Below the pieces are notes generated by a model. The model was not told where the DNA came from, did not search any database, and was given only the letters and a program-made list of their open reading frames with translations. Of a stretch of 64,000 nucleotides of DNA, positions 36,687 to 45,418 are shown one piece after another. Position 1 is the first letter of the stretch. The number at the start of each line of letters is the position of its first letter. This DNA comes from JADJXV01 sp964527785 (lineage in GTDB: Bacteria > Bacteroidota > Ignavibacteria > Kapaibacteriales > UBA961). The stretch covers positions 1-64,000 of the forward strand of contig CAZGNO010000004.1 of NCBI GenBank assembly GCA_964527785.1, written 5' to 3'. The position numbers and the translations under genes were made by a program.

Positions 36687-37127
36687 ATGAAAAATTTGCG
36701 CATGATCCCGATGATATTCGGATGTATGATTTTATGTTTTACCGTTCTAGGCATGAGCGTAGCAAAGGGTCAGGACAAAGCTGCTCTTATGAAACGCGGC
36801 GGTGAAGTTTATAAAGCATATTGCCAAACTTGCCATCAACCTACCGGATTGGGATTACCAAATGTGTATCCGCCACTTGCGGGCTCGGATTATATCAAAA
36901 AAAGTCCCAAAGCTACAATTATTGACAATGTTGCAAATGGTCTCAAAGGACCGATTACAGTTAATGGTAAGAAGTTCAATAATGTAATGGTACCGCTTCC
37001 TGCTAATTATACCAATGATGACGCAGCAGCTGCAGTTACGTATATACTGAACAGTTGGGGAAATAACGGCGGATTGGTAACTGCTGCCGAGGTGAAGAAA
37101 GCCCGTAAGCTTGCTGCTAAGAAATAA
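36687..37127 (+). CDS. Exported class I cytochrome c (single haem)
   Basis: A 146-residue protein with a signal peptide (to about residue 28). It has one haem site, CQTCH (C46, C49, H50), and a probable sixth ligand Met101 in NNVMVPLP. Its fold resembles small cytochrome c6/c555 or terminal-oxidase donor cytochromes. It should be periplasmic and carry electrons. A strong terminator follows. The downstream porin, anion exporter and TsdA-like cytochromes on the same strand suggest a shared respiratory theme. Confidence 0.9.
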   Translation: MKNLRMIPMIFGCMILCFTVLGMSVAKGQDKAALMKRGGEVYKAYCQTCHQPTGLGLPNVYPPLAGSDYIKKSPKATIIDNVANGLKGPITVNGKKFNNVMVPLPANYTNDDAAAAVTYILNSWGNNGGLVTAAEVKKARKLAAKK

Positions 37128-37151
37128 TAAGCGATTTATAGTATAGACATA

Positions 37152-37185
37152 CCCCGCTCCATATAATAATGGAGCGGGGTTTTTT
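37152..37185 (+). terminator. Intrinsic terminator of cytochrome c gene
   Basis: CCCCGCTCCAT (37152-37162) pairs perfectly with ATGGAGCGGGG (37169-37179) around a 6-nt loop and is followed by TTTTTT. Confidence 0.93.
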
Positions 37186-37535
37186 GTGATGTTTATTACA
37201 AAACAGTAAATAAAAAGATTGTAATTTGTCAATTAGCTATGAAGAATACTTGTAGCCGTAATAATTATGAAAGAGTAATTGACCTCACAAAACAATACAT
37301 TCCAATTCAAGTACAATTATTTCCTCCTACAGTCATTTTTATGTAATTTGCATACTCTTATGCTGCAATGCCGATACTCTTTCGAAATAATGATCTATGA
37401 CTTGCCTCATAGTTTCTAAGTACTGTATTTATTCAGATACTGTTAAGAACTGGTGGGGTTTTAATTTTTGTGTAAATTTTTTGTGCATTACTTGTCGTAC
37501 TCACGGTACAAATACTGAAACCTGAAAGTGAAAAC
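37186..37535. other. AT-rich promoter region before porin gene
   Basis: A 350-nt stretch with no open frame and no strong hairpin. It must hold the promoter of the porin and following genes. TGTAATTTGC near 37340 resembles a -7 box, but no -33 partner at the right distance stands out. Nothing else was seen. Confidence 0.35.
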
Positions 37536-38912
37536 ATGATTCGATATTTGATCCTCTTGTTGTACATTACTCTAAATTCTTCATTTGCATTTTCGCAAGA
37601 AACAAGTGATTCAACTACTTTACAAGGTGCATTGAAACAAGGGACGATTTCAGGACATATTCGCAATGTCACAATGGCTACCGATAATGCAGCCGGGCTG
37701 ACTGATTCGTATGCCAACGGTTTGGGATTGGGGATTGGGTATGAATCCGCACCGTTTCATAATTTCCAAGTCGGAATCAGCGGTTTTTTTATGTATAATT
37801 TATTTTCGTCGGATCTTGGTGTAATAGATTCAATGACAGGTGCGCCAAACCGATACGAAATTGCGTTATTTGATGTTCAAGATGCTCATAATACTCAGTT
37901 AAACCGCCTACAAAACCTTTACCTCAAATATTCTCTCGATAATTTTTCTATCAAGATTGGAAAACAGTTGATACGAACCCCGTTTATTAATCAACAAGAC
38001 GGACGGTTAGCCCCGACAATGGTGGAGGGAGCATTGTTTGAATGGAAAAACAGCAGTTCAAAAGTGGAAGGCGGGTGGATTAATAAAATTTCTCCGCGAG
38101 GTACATTACGGTGGTTTCCCGTCGCTTCTTCCATTGGAATTTACCCGCGTGGTTTTACTACAAACGGTAGTCGGTCGGGATATGTAGGTAATCTTACAAG
38201 TGCAGGCATTTTTTATGCGGGACTAACTCACAGTATCACCCCTCAGAATACTCTCCAAGCATGGGATTTTTATGTAGAGAATATCTATAATTCATTACTG
38301 CTTCAATTTAACAGCGAAAAAACATCCGGTGCAAACGGAGCAAAAATCCTGATGGGTTTGCAATTAATTATGCAAACCGCAATTAATTACGGAGGGAATC
38401 CCGAACCACAAAAGGCATATCTTCCCCAAGGGGGTGCTGCCTATTCTCTCGGCGCACAGTTTGGGTATGTATTTCCAAGTTCAACGTGGAAATTCATGGT
38501 GAATTACAACCATATTACCAATGACGGACGATATTTGATGCCGCGTGAATGGGGACGTGATCCATTTTTTACATTTATTCCCCGCGAAAAGAACGACGGT
38601 TTTGGTGGAGTTGATGCTATCAATGCAGTAATTAGCCATGATTTTGGGAGTGGTTTTACTTCTGAAATTATGTACGGACATTATTATTTACCTGATGTTA
38701 AAAACGTTCTGCTCAATAAGTACGGTCTTCCTTCCTATAATCACTGTAATATAAACACAAAGTACAACTTTTCGGGACATCTAAAAGGTCTGGATATGCA
38801 ATTTCTTTTTGTGTATAAAGGGTTGCTGGGTAATTCGTATGGTGATGCCACTTACATATATAATAAAGTGACAATGGCGCACTATGAACTTATAGCAAAC
38901 TATAACTTTTAA
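37536..38912 (+). CDS. OprD-like outer-membrane porin
   Basis: A 458-residue protein with a signal peptide (ILLLYITLNSSFAFS). It continues as an OprD-type barrel: SGHIRNVTMATDN, LGLGIGYESAPFHNFQVGIS, KIGKQLIRTPFINQQDGRLAP and a terminal aromatic strand ending in Phe. It should form a substrate-selective channel in the outer membrane. The next gene (anion exporter) starts 9 nt after its stop, so the two are co-transcribed. The solute is unknown; the context suggests small organic or sulfur oxyanions. Confidence 0.8.
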   Translation: MIRYLILLLYITLNSSFAFSQETSDSTTLQGALKQGTISGHIRNVTMATDNAAGLTDSYANGLGLGIGYESAPFHNFQVGISGFFMYNLFSSDLGVIDSMTGAPNRYEIALFDVQDAHNTQLNRLQNLYLKYSLDNFSIKIGKQLIRTPFINQQDGRLAPTMVEGALFEWKNSSSKVEGGWINKISPRGTLRWFPVASSIGIYPRGFTTNGSRSGYVGNLTSAGIFYAGLTHSITPQNTLQAWDFYVENIYNSLLLQFNSEKTSGANGAKILMGLQLIMQTAINYGGNPEPQKAYLPQGGAAYSLGAQFGYVFPSSTWKFMVNYNHITNDGRYLMPREWGRDPFFTFIPREKNDGFGGVDAINAVISHDFGSGFTSEIMYGHYYLPDVKNVLLNKYGLPSYNHCNINTKYNFSGHLKGLDMQFLFVYKGLLGNSYGDATYIYNKVTMAHYELIANYNF

Positions 38913-38921
38913 TTGGTACTA

Positions 38922-39869
38922 ATGAATAAACAGCCACTCAAAACCGAATTTTTCAAGAAAATCATTTACATTGCTGCTGCCATAAGTTGTTTTACTCCGT
39001 ATATCTCCCCCCCAATCGCACTACTGATGGGTGTACTCCTTTCTCAAATTCTCATTAATCCCTTTCGTAAATACACCTCTAAAACAACAAAGATATTACT
39101 ACAATCCTCTGTTGTCGGATTAGGTTTCGGAATGAATATTTTCGAGGCGGCAAAAGCGGGACAGGATGCAATTATGTTTACAATTGCAACTATCGGTCTC
39201 ACCATTCTGCTAGGTATTATCGCCGGAAAGTGGCTTGCCGTAAATAGGAAAGCTGCAATGCTTATATCGGTCGGCACTGCAATATGCGGCGGAAGTGCAA
39301 TTGCGGCTGTTTCACCAATTATCGAGGCAAATGAGAATGAAATATCAGTTTCGCTCGGTATTGTTTTTCTGCTGAATACACTCGCTCTGTTTATTTTCCC
39401 TCTTATCGGTCATGTAATTAATATTAGTCAGGCGCAATTTGGTTGGTGGGCTGCTATTGCCATCCATGATACAAGCTCTGTTGTAGGAGCAGCACATTCC
39501 TATGGTGAGGCAGCACTGCAGATTGCAACAACTATAAAGCTGGAGAGAGCATTATGGATTATTCCGGTTTCACTTGTTACAGCGTTTATGTTCAAGACTT
39601 CAAGCCGTAAAATTGCCATCCCCTATTTTATCTTCCTTTTTATTGCTGCAATGGCGGCTAATACTTTTATACCCCAGATTCAACCCTTTGGTGAAATCAT
39701 TGTGTTTCTTTCTAAGAAGGGTTTGACACTTACCCTGTTTCTCATTGGAACAGGAATAACCAGATCAGCAATAAAAGCTGTAGGACTACGACCTTTTTTA
39801 TTAGGGATACTTCTTTGGACGGCGATTTCAATAAGCTCACTCCTCGTCATCCTTCAAACAATACCGTAA
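38922..39869 (+). CDS. YeiH-family (UPF0324) sulfate-exporter-type transporter
   Basis: ATG 38922 is chosen over TTG 38913, which abuts the porin stop. The product is 315 residues with about 10 membrane segments. Hallmarks of the YeiH/UPF0324 family are GLGFGMNIFEAAKAG, GTAICGGSAIAAVSPII, HDTSSVVGAAHSYGEAALQIAT and FLIGTGITRSAIKAVG. Members are annotated as putative sulfate or sulfite exporters. It lies between a porin and two TsdA-like cytochromes, which supports sulfur-anion traffic, but transport has not been shown for this subgroup. Confidence 0.85.
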   Translation: MNKQPLKTEFFKKIIYIAAAISCFTPYISPPIALLMGVLLSQILINPFRKYTSKTTKILLQSSVVGLGFGMNIFEAAKAGQDAIMFTIATIGLTILLGIIAGKWLAVNRKAAMLISVGTAICGGSAIAAVSPIIEANENEISVSLGIVFLLNTLALFIFPLIGHVINISQAQFGWWAAIAIHDTSSVVGAAHSYGEAALQIATTIKLERALWIIPVSLVTAFMFKTSSRKIAIPYFIFLFIAAMAANTFIPQIQPFGEIIVFLSKKGLTLTLFLIGTGITRSAIKAVGLRPFLLGILLWTAISISSLLVILQTIP

Positions 39870-39966
39870 GGTAAGCGGCTGATTACAAGTCTTTCCAATG
39901 TAATTTTCAGTAACAACACCTATTCACCCAGTAGTGAAAAGTTACTTTACAAAGGGAAGTCACATT

Positions 39967-40959
39967 ATGAAGCAAATTTCGGTATTCTGTTTATATCTCT
40001 GTATTGTGTGCATTTTTACTATTGGATGCACCCAAACCGACAGAAAAGAATTGTCTCACTACACCATACACAGCCCTTCTGATTCATCACAAAAAATTTC
40101 TTATGACACTGCATCTATCCCGCCGGGACCTGAACGTGAATTTATTATTTACGGACGGGAATTATTTATTAATACACATCTTTACCTCGGTCCAAAAGGG
40201 ACAGTTAAGCAAATTACCGGCAATGAAATGGACTGCAAGAACTGCCACATGGAAAACGGCACAAAGCCATTCGGACAGCCGCTTATTACTGTATCGGGAC
40301 GGTATCCTCAATACAGAGCGAGGGAAGCAACAATTCTTACTATTCAAGACCGTGTGAATAATTGCCTCGAACGCCCGCTACTCGGTAAGCATCTTGAATT
40401 CGACAGTAAGGAAATGAAAGCGTTCGTAATGTATCTCAAATGGATTTGGGATAAGAACAATAATGTTATCAAAGCAACAGGTGACCTGCCAAATACAATA
40501 CCATGGCTAGATAGGAAAGCTGACTGGAACAAAGGGAAGGTTGATTATGAGCAATTTTGCGCACGATGTCACGGAATTGACGGGCAAGGTATTAAAGCAC
40601 CGGGAGGATATGGCTACACCTATCCACCCGTTTGGGGAAAATACTCATATGCAATTGGTTCAAGTATGCATAGAGTTGGGAAATTAGCTGCTTTTATTCG
40701 TAATAATATGCCGTTTGATATGGATACCACCCATATACGTGTTACCAATGAACAGGCATACGATATTGCTGCATATATAAATAACGAGACTGTTAACCCA
40801 CGCCCCAATTTCAATGAGGGGGAGATGCTGTACCCTCATATTGAAGATAAATCCACCGATTACCCTATCGGTCCGTATACAGACACATTCTCTCAAGACC
40901 AACACAAATATGGTCCGTTCAAACCAATAGAAGCATATTGGAAAGAGCGTAAAAAATAG
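39967..40959 (+). CDS. TsdA-like dihaem cytochrome c lipoprotein, copy 1
   Basis: 330 residues from the ATG at 39967. The lipobox Cys is C21 (FTIGC). There are two haem sites, CKNCH (C90, C93, H94) and CARCH (C198, C201, H202). C133 in NNCLERPLLGK, 39 residues after H94, stands where thiosulfate dehydrogenase TsdA has the Cys ligand of its active haem. M248 in FIRNNMP, 46 residues after H202, fits the second haem ligand. TsdA couples two thiosulfates to tetrathionate or runs the reverse reaction. A lipid anchor is unusual for TsdA. A close paralogue follows at once. Confidence 0.82.
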   Translation: MKQISVFCLYLCIVCIFTIGCTQTDRKELSHYTIHSPSDSSQKISYDTASIPPGPEREFIIYGRELFINTHLYLGPKGTVKQITGNEMDCKNCHMENGTKPFGQPLITVSGRYPQYRAREATILTIQDRVNNCLERPLLGKHLEFDSKEMKAFVMYLKWIWDKNNNVIKATGDLPNTIPWLDRKADWNKGKVDYEQFCARCHGIDGQGIKAPGGYGYTYPPVWGKYSYAIGSSMHRVGKLAAFIRNNMPFDMDTTHIRVTNEQAYDIAAYINNETVNPRPNFNEGEMLYPHIEDKSTDYPIGPYTDTFSQDQHKYGPFKPIEAYWKERKK

Positions 40960-41040
40960 TTTTAATGATTTGTGAACTATAAGGATGCAGAATATTCACT
41001 TGTATCCTTACAGTCATATCTTGATTTCTCAAACTAAAAA

Positions 41041-41071
41041 GGAGTCCATAATGAGAAAGGAGTACATAATG
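41041..41071 (+). promoter_or_regulatory. Duplicated ribosome-binding/start unit
   Basis: AAAGGAGTCCATAATG and AAAGGAGTACATAATG follow each other 18 nt apart, each with a good Shine-Dalgarno and an in-frame ATG (41051 and 41069). Either can start the second TsdA-like gene. The second ATG gives the more typical lipoprotein signal peptide. Confidence 0.75.
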
Positions 41072-42073
41072 AAAAAAGCCATTTCGCTTATTACTGTATC
41101 TATCGGGATTTTATCCATCGGTTTTGTTTGTTTGAGTATTACCGGATGCAACAGAAACGATTCCGGTGAAACACAATCAATCCCCCAAAATGCAACTGAT
41201 TCAATATCGGTAGTTTATGATACAGCTTCAATTCCGCAGGGACCTGAACGAGAGTTTATACTTTTGGGGCGAGAACTGTTTATGAATACACATACTCTGA
41301 TAGGTCCCAAAGGAACAATTGCACAAATTACCGGCAATGAAATGGATTGCCAGAATTGTCATTTTGAAGGTGGGACACGACCGTTTGGACAACCACTTGT
41401 TACAGTATCGGGTCGGTATCCTCAATACAGAGGAAGAGAAGGTACAATCCTTACAGTGGAAGACAGGATAAATAATTGTTTGGATAGACCGCTTCTCGGC
41501 AAACATTTACCGTTCGACAGCAGAGAGATGCACGCTTTTACAATGTATTTCAAATGGATTTGGGATATGAACAAGAATGTATTGAAGGTAAATGGTGATC
41601 TTCCCAATACATTACCATGGCTCAACAGAAAAGCCGATTGGAAACAGGGTAAGATTGACTATGATCAATACTGCGCTCGCTGTCATGGAATAGATGGCGA
41701 AGGAATTAAAACTCCAAGCGGCTATGGATATACTTATCCTCCGGTGTGGGGTTCACATTCCTATGCTATCGGCTCAAGTATGCACCGTGTAGGAAAATTA
41801 GCTGCCTTTATCCGTAATAATATGCCCAATGATATGAACATCACCCATATTCGTGTAACTAATGAACAGGCGTATGATATCGCTGCATATATCAATAACG
41901 AAACAGTAAATTCCCGACCTGATTTTCACGAAGAAGGTGTGCTCTTTCCTCGAACCGCAGATAAACCCGTTGATTACCCCTTTCCACCGTATGCGGATAC
42001 ATTCTCACAAGACCAGCATAAATTCGGTCCGTTCAAACCAATTGAGGATTATTGGAAGAATCGCAAGAAATAA
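41069..42073 (+). CDS. TsdA-like dihaem cytochrome c lipoprotein, copy 2
   Basis: 334 residues from the ATG at 41069 (an in-frame ATG at 41051 adds six residues). Lipobox LSITGC (C27). Haem sites are CQNCH (C94, C97, H98) and CARCH (C202, C205, H206). The candidate Cys ligand is C137 in NNCLDRPLLGK and the Met ligand is in FIRNNMP. It is highly similar to copy 1 over the full mature length, including the C-terminal DTFSQDQHKFGPFKPIE, while the signal peptides and linkers differ. This is a tandem duplication with divergence. It is likely to work with copy 1 in thiosulfate/tetrathionate electron transfer. Confidence 0.82.
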   Translation: MKKAISLITVSIGILSIGFVCLSITGCNRNDSGETQSIPQNATDSISVVYDTASIPQGPEREFILLGRELFMNTHTLIGPKGTIAQITGNEMDCQNCHFEGGTRPFGQPLVTVSGRYPQYRGREGTILTVEDRINNCLDRPLLGKHLPFDSREMHAFTMYFKWIWDMNKNVLKVNGDLPNTLPWLNRKADWKQGKIDYDQYCARCHGIDGEGIKTPSGYGYTYPPVWGSHSYAIGSSMHRVGKLAAFIRNNMPNDMNITHIRVTNEQAYDIAAYINNETVNSRPDFHEEGVLFPRTADKPVDYPFPPYADTFSQDQHKFGPFKPIEDYWKNRKK

Positions 42074-42301
42074 TACACTTATTGCCAAATTTTCAGGAGA
42101 TATACCATAGAACGATAGATACATTTGGAAATACTTACAATTTAGAATTGCTCTGTGATAAAATATTAATTAGAGAAAAATGACTTTCGAAGGGAAATAA
42201 CCTTTAGTACTCTTCGTCAAGTCAGACACAATATTGCATTCACTGCAAATAATGGTGATTAACCGCCGTAGCTTTTGTCAGTAATTTTGCCCTCAAAATT
42301 C

Positions 42302-45300
42302 ATGAGTATTTCTTCCTTAAGTATTGATCGTCCTGTTCTCACCATTGTTTCATCAATTGTTATCGTACTTTTTGGAGCAATTGGCTATACATATCTTGGA
42401 ATCCGTGAATTTCCTGCTGTTGACCCTCCGGTTATCACGGTGAGCATGAACTATGTGGGTGCGAACGCCGATGTTATCGAATCAAAGATTACCGAACCGC
42501 TCGAAGAATCGCTCAATGGAATAGCCGGTGTACGATCCCTCACATCAATCAGTAAAGATGGTACAAGTACAATTACTGTTGAATTTGAACTTGGAATCGA
42601 ACTTGAAACCGCAGCAAATGATGTACGCGACAGGGTTTCTCGTACCCTTCGATTGCTCCCGCCTGATGCCGACCCGCCGGTAGTTACCAAAGCTGATGCC
42701 AATTCAGATGCAATCCTAGTGGTTACCGTCCAAAGTAAAACGCGTGATTTGCTCGAAGTGTGCGACATTGCAACCAATGTTATCAAAGAACGCTTGCAAA
42801 CTATCCCCGGTGTGAGTGAAATCAGAATTTGGGGGGAGAAAAAATACGCAATGCGGCTTTGGCTTGACCCTATGAAACTCGCCGCGTATCGGCTTACTGC
42901 GTTAGATGTAAAAGCTGCCCTCGACCGTGAGAATGTGGAGCTTCCATCAGGAAGTGTGGAAGGCACGAATACAGAACTAACGGTACGGACAATGGGACGA
43001 CTTGTAACTACTGACGATTTTAACAATCTCATTATCAAACAAGATGGGAATAATACCGTTAGGTATGAGGATATAGGCCGTGCAGAAATCAGCGCAGAAA
43101 ATATGAAAACCATCCTTAAAACCAATGGCGTACCCATGTTTGGCGTAGCAATTACTCCACAGCCGGGTGCAAATCATATTGCTATCGCCAAAGATTTTTA
43201 CAAGAGGGTAGAAGAAATCAGAACAGACCTCCCACCCGATATACAGCTCGGAATTTTACTTGATACCACCAAAAGCATTAAAGATTCGATTGTTGAAGTA
43301 GTAGAGACAATGATTATTGCTTTTTTACTTGTTGTGTTAATTATATTTATTTTTCTCAGAAATTGGAGAACAACGCTGATTCCGGTTGTGGCTATCCCTA
43401 TTTCACTTATAGGTGCGTTCTTTGTTATGTACTCGATGGATTTTTCTATCAATGTACTCACACTTTTAGGTATTGTGCTTGCAACAGGGCTTGTGGTGGA
43501 TGATGCTATTGTTGTATTAGAAAATATTTATACCAAAGTAGAGGACGGCATGGATCCTCTCGAAGCATCACACAGTGGTTCGAAGGAGATTGTATTTGCG
43601 ATTTTATCTACTACCATTACCCTTGCTGCTGTATTCCTACCAATTGTATTCCTGCAAGGACTAACAGGAAGATTATTTAGGGAATTTGGGGTGGTGGTGG
43701 CAAGCTCGGTGTTAATCTCAGCTTTCGTTTCGCTGACTCTGACTCCGATGATGAGTTCGCGGCTAATCAAAGGGCATTCTACCCATGGGAAACTCTATGA
43801 ATGGTCAGAACGTCTGCTTCGCCGATTGGTTGACGGTTACACGTCATCTCTTAACAGTTTCATGTACCGCAGATGGCTTGCTTTTGTTATAATGGCTATT
43901 TCGTTTGCAACAATTTTTGGATTCGGTGGCACACTCGGAACAGAACTTGCACCTATTCAAGATAAAAGCCGTATGCGAATTACAGCCACCGGACCAGAAG
44001 GTGCATCGTTCGAGTTTATGGATAATTATATTGTCAAGCTCAATAATCTTATGAATGACTCGGTTCCCGAACAGCGTTCCTCGCTCACGGTTACTTCACC
44101 GGGTTTTAGCGGTTCAAGTTCGGTTAATCAAGGTTTTATGCGTCTCATGCTTACTGAACCGAATGAACGCAGCCGCTCACAGCAAGAGGTTGCCGAACAA
44201 GTTACCAGACTTCTCAAGCAAATCCCGGATGCAAAAGGAATAGTAATACAAGAGCAAACAATTGGTTCAGGTGGAGGCGGTGGTGGTCTCCCCGTTCAAT
44301 TTGTATTACAAACTTCTACTCTCGATAAGCTAAAGGCAGTTTTACCGCGATTTTTAGAGGAAGCGTCAAAAAACCCTGCATTTAGTGTGGTTGATGTCAA
44401 TCTGAAATTCACCAAACCGGAATTGCTACTGGAAATAGACCGTGAAAAAGCACATACCCTTAATATTTCCGTTTTGGATATAGCCCAAACGCTCCAAGCG
44501 GCTTTTAGCGGTCAGCGGTTCGGATATGTAATTTTGGACGGGAAACAGTATCAGGTAATCGGGCAGGCAGAGCGTACAGGGCGTAACGACCCGCTTGATT
44601 TACGTTCGTTGTATGTTCGTAATTCAGCCGGATTATTGATACAACTTGATAATGTTGTCCGGCTCACAGAAAAAAGTACTCCTCCACAATTATTCCACTA
44701 CAACCGCTCCGTGTCAGCAACTATTTCTGCCGGACTTGCCAAAGGAAAAACAATAGGAGACGGAATAGAGGCAATGAAGGATATTTCCACACGAGTTCTG
44801 GACGAATCGTTCAGCACAGCCCTTACCGGTCCATCGAAGGATTTTGCCGAGAGCTCATCCAGCTTGCTCTTTGCGTTTGTGCTGGCACTTGTACTGATCT
44901 ATTTGGTTCTGGCAGCGCAGTTTGAAAGTTTTATTGACCCGTTTATTATTCTCCTTACTGTTCCGCTCGCTCTTGCCGGAGCGATACTTTCGCTTTGGTA
45001 TTTCGGGCAAACCCTTAATATATTTAGTGAGATAGGAATTATTATGCTTATCGGGCTAGTGACTAAAAATGCAATTTTGATTGTTGAATTTGCCAATCAA
45101 CGCAAAGAACAAGGATTATCTGTTCTCGAAGCCGTAAAAGATGCAGCAGTTTCACGTTTCCGTCCTATTCTGATGACGACACTTGCTACAGTACTCGGTG
45201 CACTGCCGATTGCACTTGCTTTAGGAGCTGGCTCAAAAAGCCGTATTTCGATGGGTATATCAGTGATTGGCGGGTTGCTTCTCTCGCTTGTGCTTACTCT

Positions 45301-45418
45301 GTATGCGATTCCTGCTCTCTATAGCTATTTCTCTAAAGAGAAGGGGCGCAAAAGTAATTTAGAAAACAATGAATTATCATTTACAAGTACGGAAAAACCA
45401 TTGGAACAAACGATATGA
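42302..45418 (+). CDS. RND (HAE1/AcrB-like) efflux permease
   Basis: About 1038 residues from the ATG at 42302; the TTG at 42275 is a weaker alternative. It is a typical AcrB/MexB-type pump with 12 membrane helices, two large periplasmic loops, the proton-relay Asp pair in GLVVDDAIVVLENIY, and the repeated second-half signature GLVTKNAILIVEFANQ. A Gly-rich loop (GSGGGGGGLPV) lies in the second periplasmic part. It overlaps the TolC gene by 4 nt. The expected periplasmic adaptor gene is absent next to it. The substrate is unknown. Confidence 0.93.
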   Translation: MSISSLSIDRPVLTIVSSIVIVLFGAIGYTYLGIREFPAVDPPVITVSMNYVGANADVIESKITEPLEESLNGIAGVRSLTSISKDGTSTITVEFELGIELETAANDVRDRVSRTLRLLPPDADPPVVTKADANSDAILVVTVQSKTRDLLEVCDIATNVIKERLQTIPGVSEIRIWGEKKYAMRLWLDPMKLAAYRLTALDVKAALDRENVELPSGSVEGTNTELTVRTMGRLVTTDDFNNLIIKQDGNNTVRYEDIGRAEISAENMKTILKTNGVPMFGVAITPQPGANHIAIAKDFYKRVEEIRTDLPPDIQLGILLDTTKSIKDSIVEVVETMIIAFLLVVLIIFIFLRNWRTTLIPVVAIPISLIGAFFVMYSMDFSINVLTLLGIVLATGLVVDDAIVVLENIYTKVEDGMDPLEASHSGSKEIVFAILSTTITLAAVFLPIVFLQGLTGRLFREFGVVVASSVLISAFVSLTLTPMMSSRLIKGHSTHGKLYEWSERLLRRLVDGYTSSLNSFMYRRWLAFVIMAISFATIFGFGGTLGTELAPIQDKSRMRITATGPEGASFEFMDNYIVKLNNLMNDSVPEQRSSLTVTSPGFSGSSSVNQGFMRLMLTEPNERSRSQQEVAEQVTRLLKQIPDAKGIVIQEQTIGSGGGGGGLPVQFVLQTSTLDKLKAVLPRFLEEASKNPAFSVVDVNLKFTKPELLLEIDREKAHTLNISVLDIAQTLQAAFSGQRFGYVILDGKQYQVIGQAERTGRNDPLDLRSLYVRNSAGLLIQLDNVVRLTEKSTPPQLFHYNRSVSATISAGLAKGKTIGDGIEAMKDISTRVLDESFSTALTGPSKDFAESSSSLLFAFVLALVLIYLVLAAQFESFIDPFIILLTVPLALAGAILSLWYFGQTLNIFSEIGIIMLIGLVTKNAILIVEFANQRKEQGLSVLEAVKDAAVSRFRPILMTTLATVLGALPIALALGAGSKSRISMGISVIGGLLLSLVLTLYAIPALYSYFSKEKGRKSNLENNELSFTSTEKPLEQTI

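Noticed and set aside
42275..42301. TTG start extending the RND pump by nine residues
   Set aside because: The ATG at 42302 begins the standard RND N-terminus (MSISSLSIDRPVLT); the extension has no family support.
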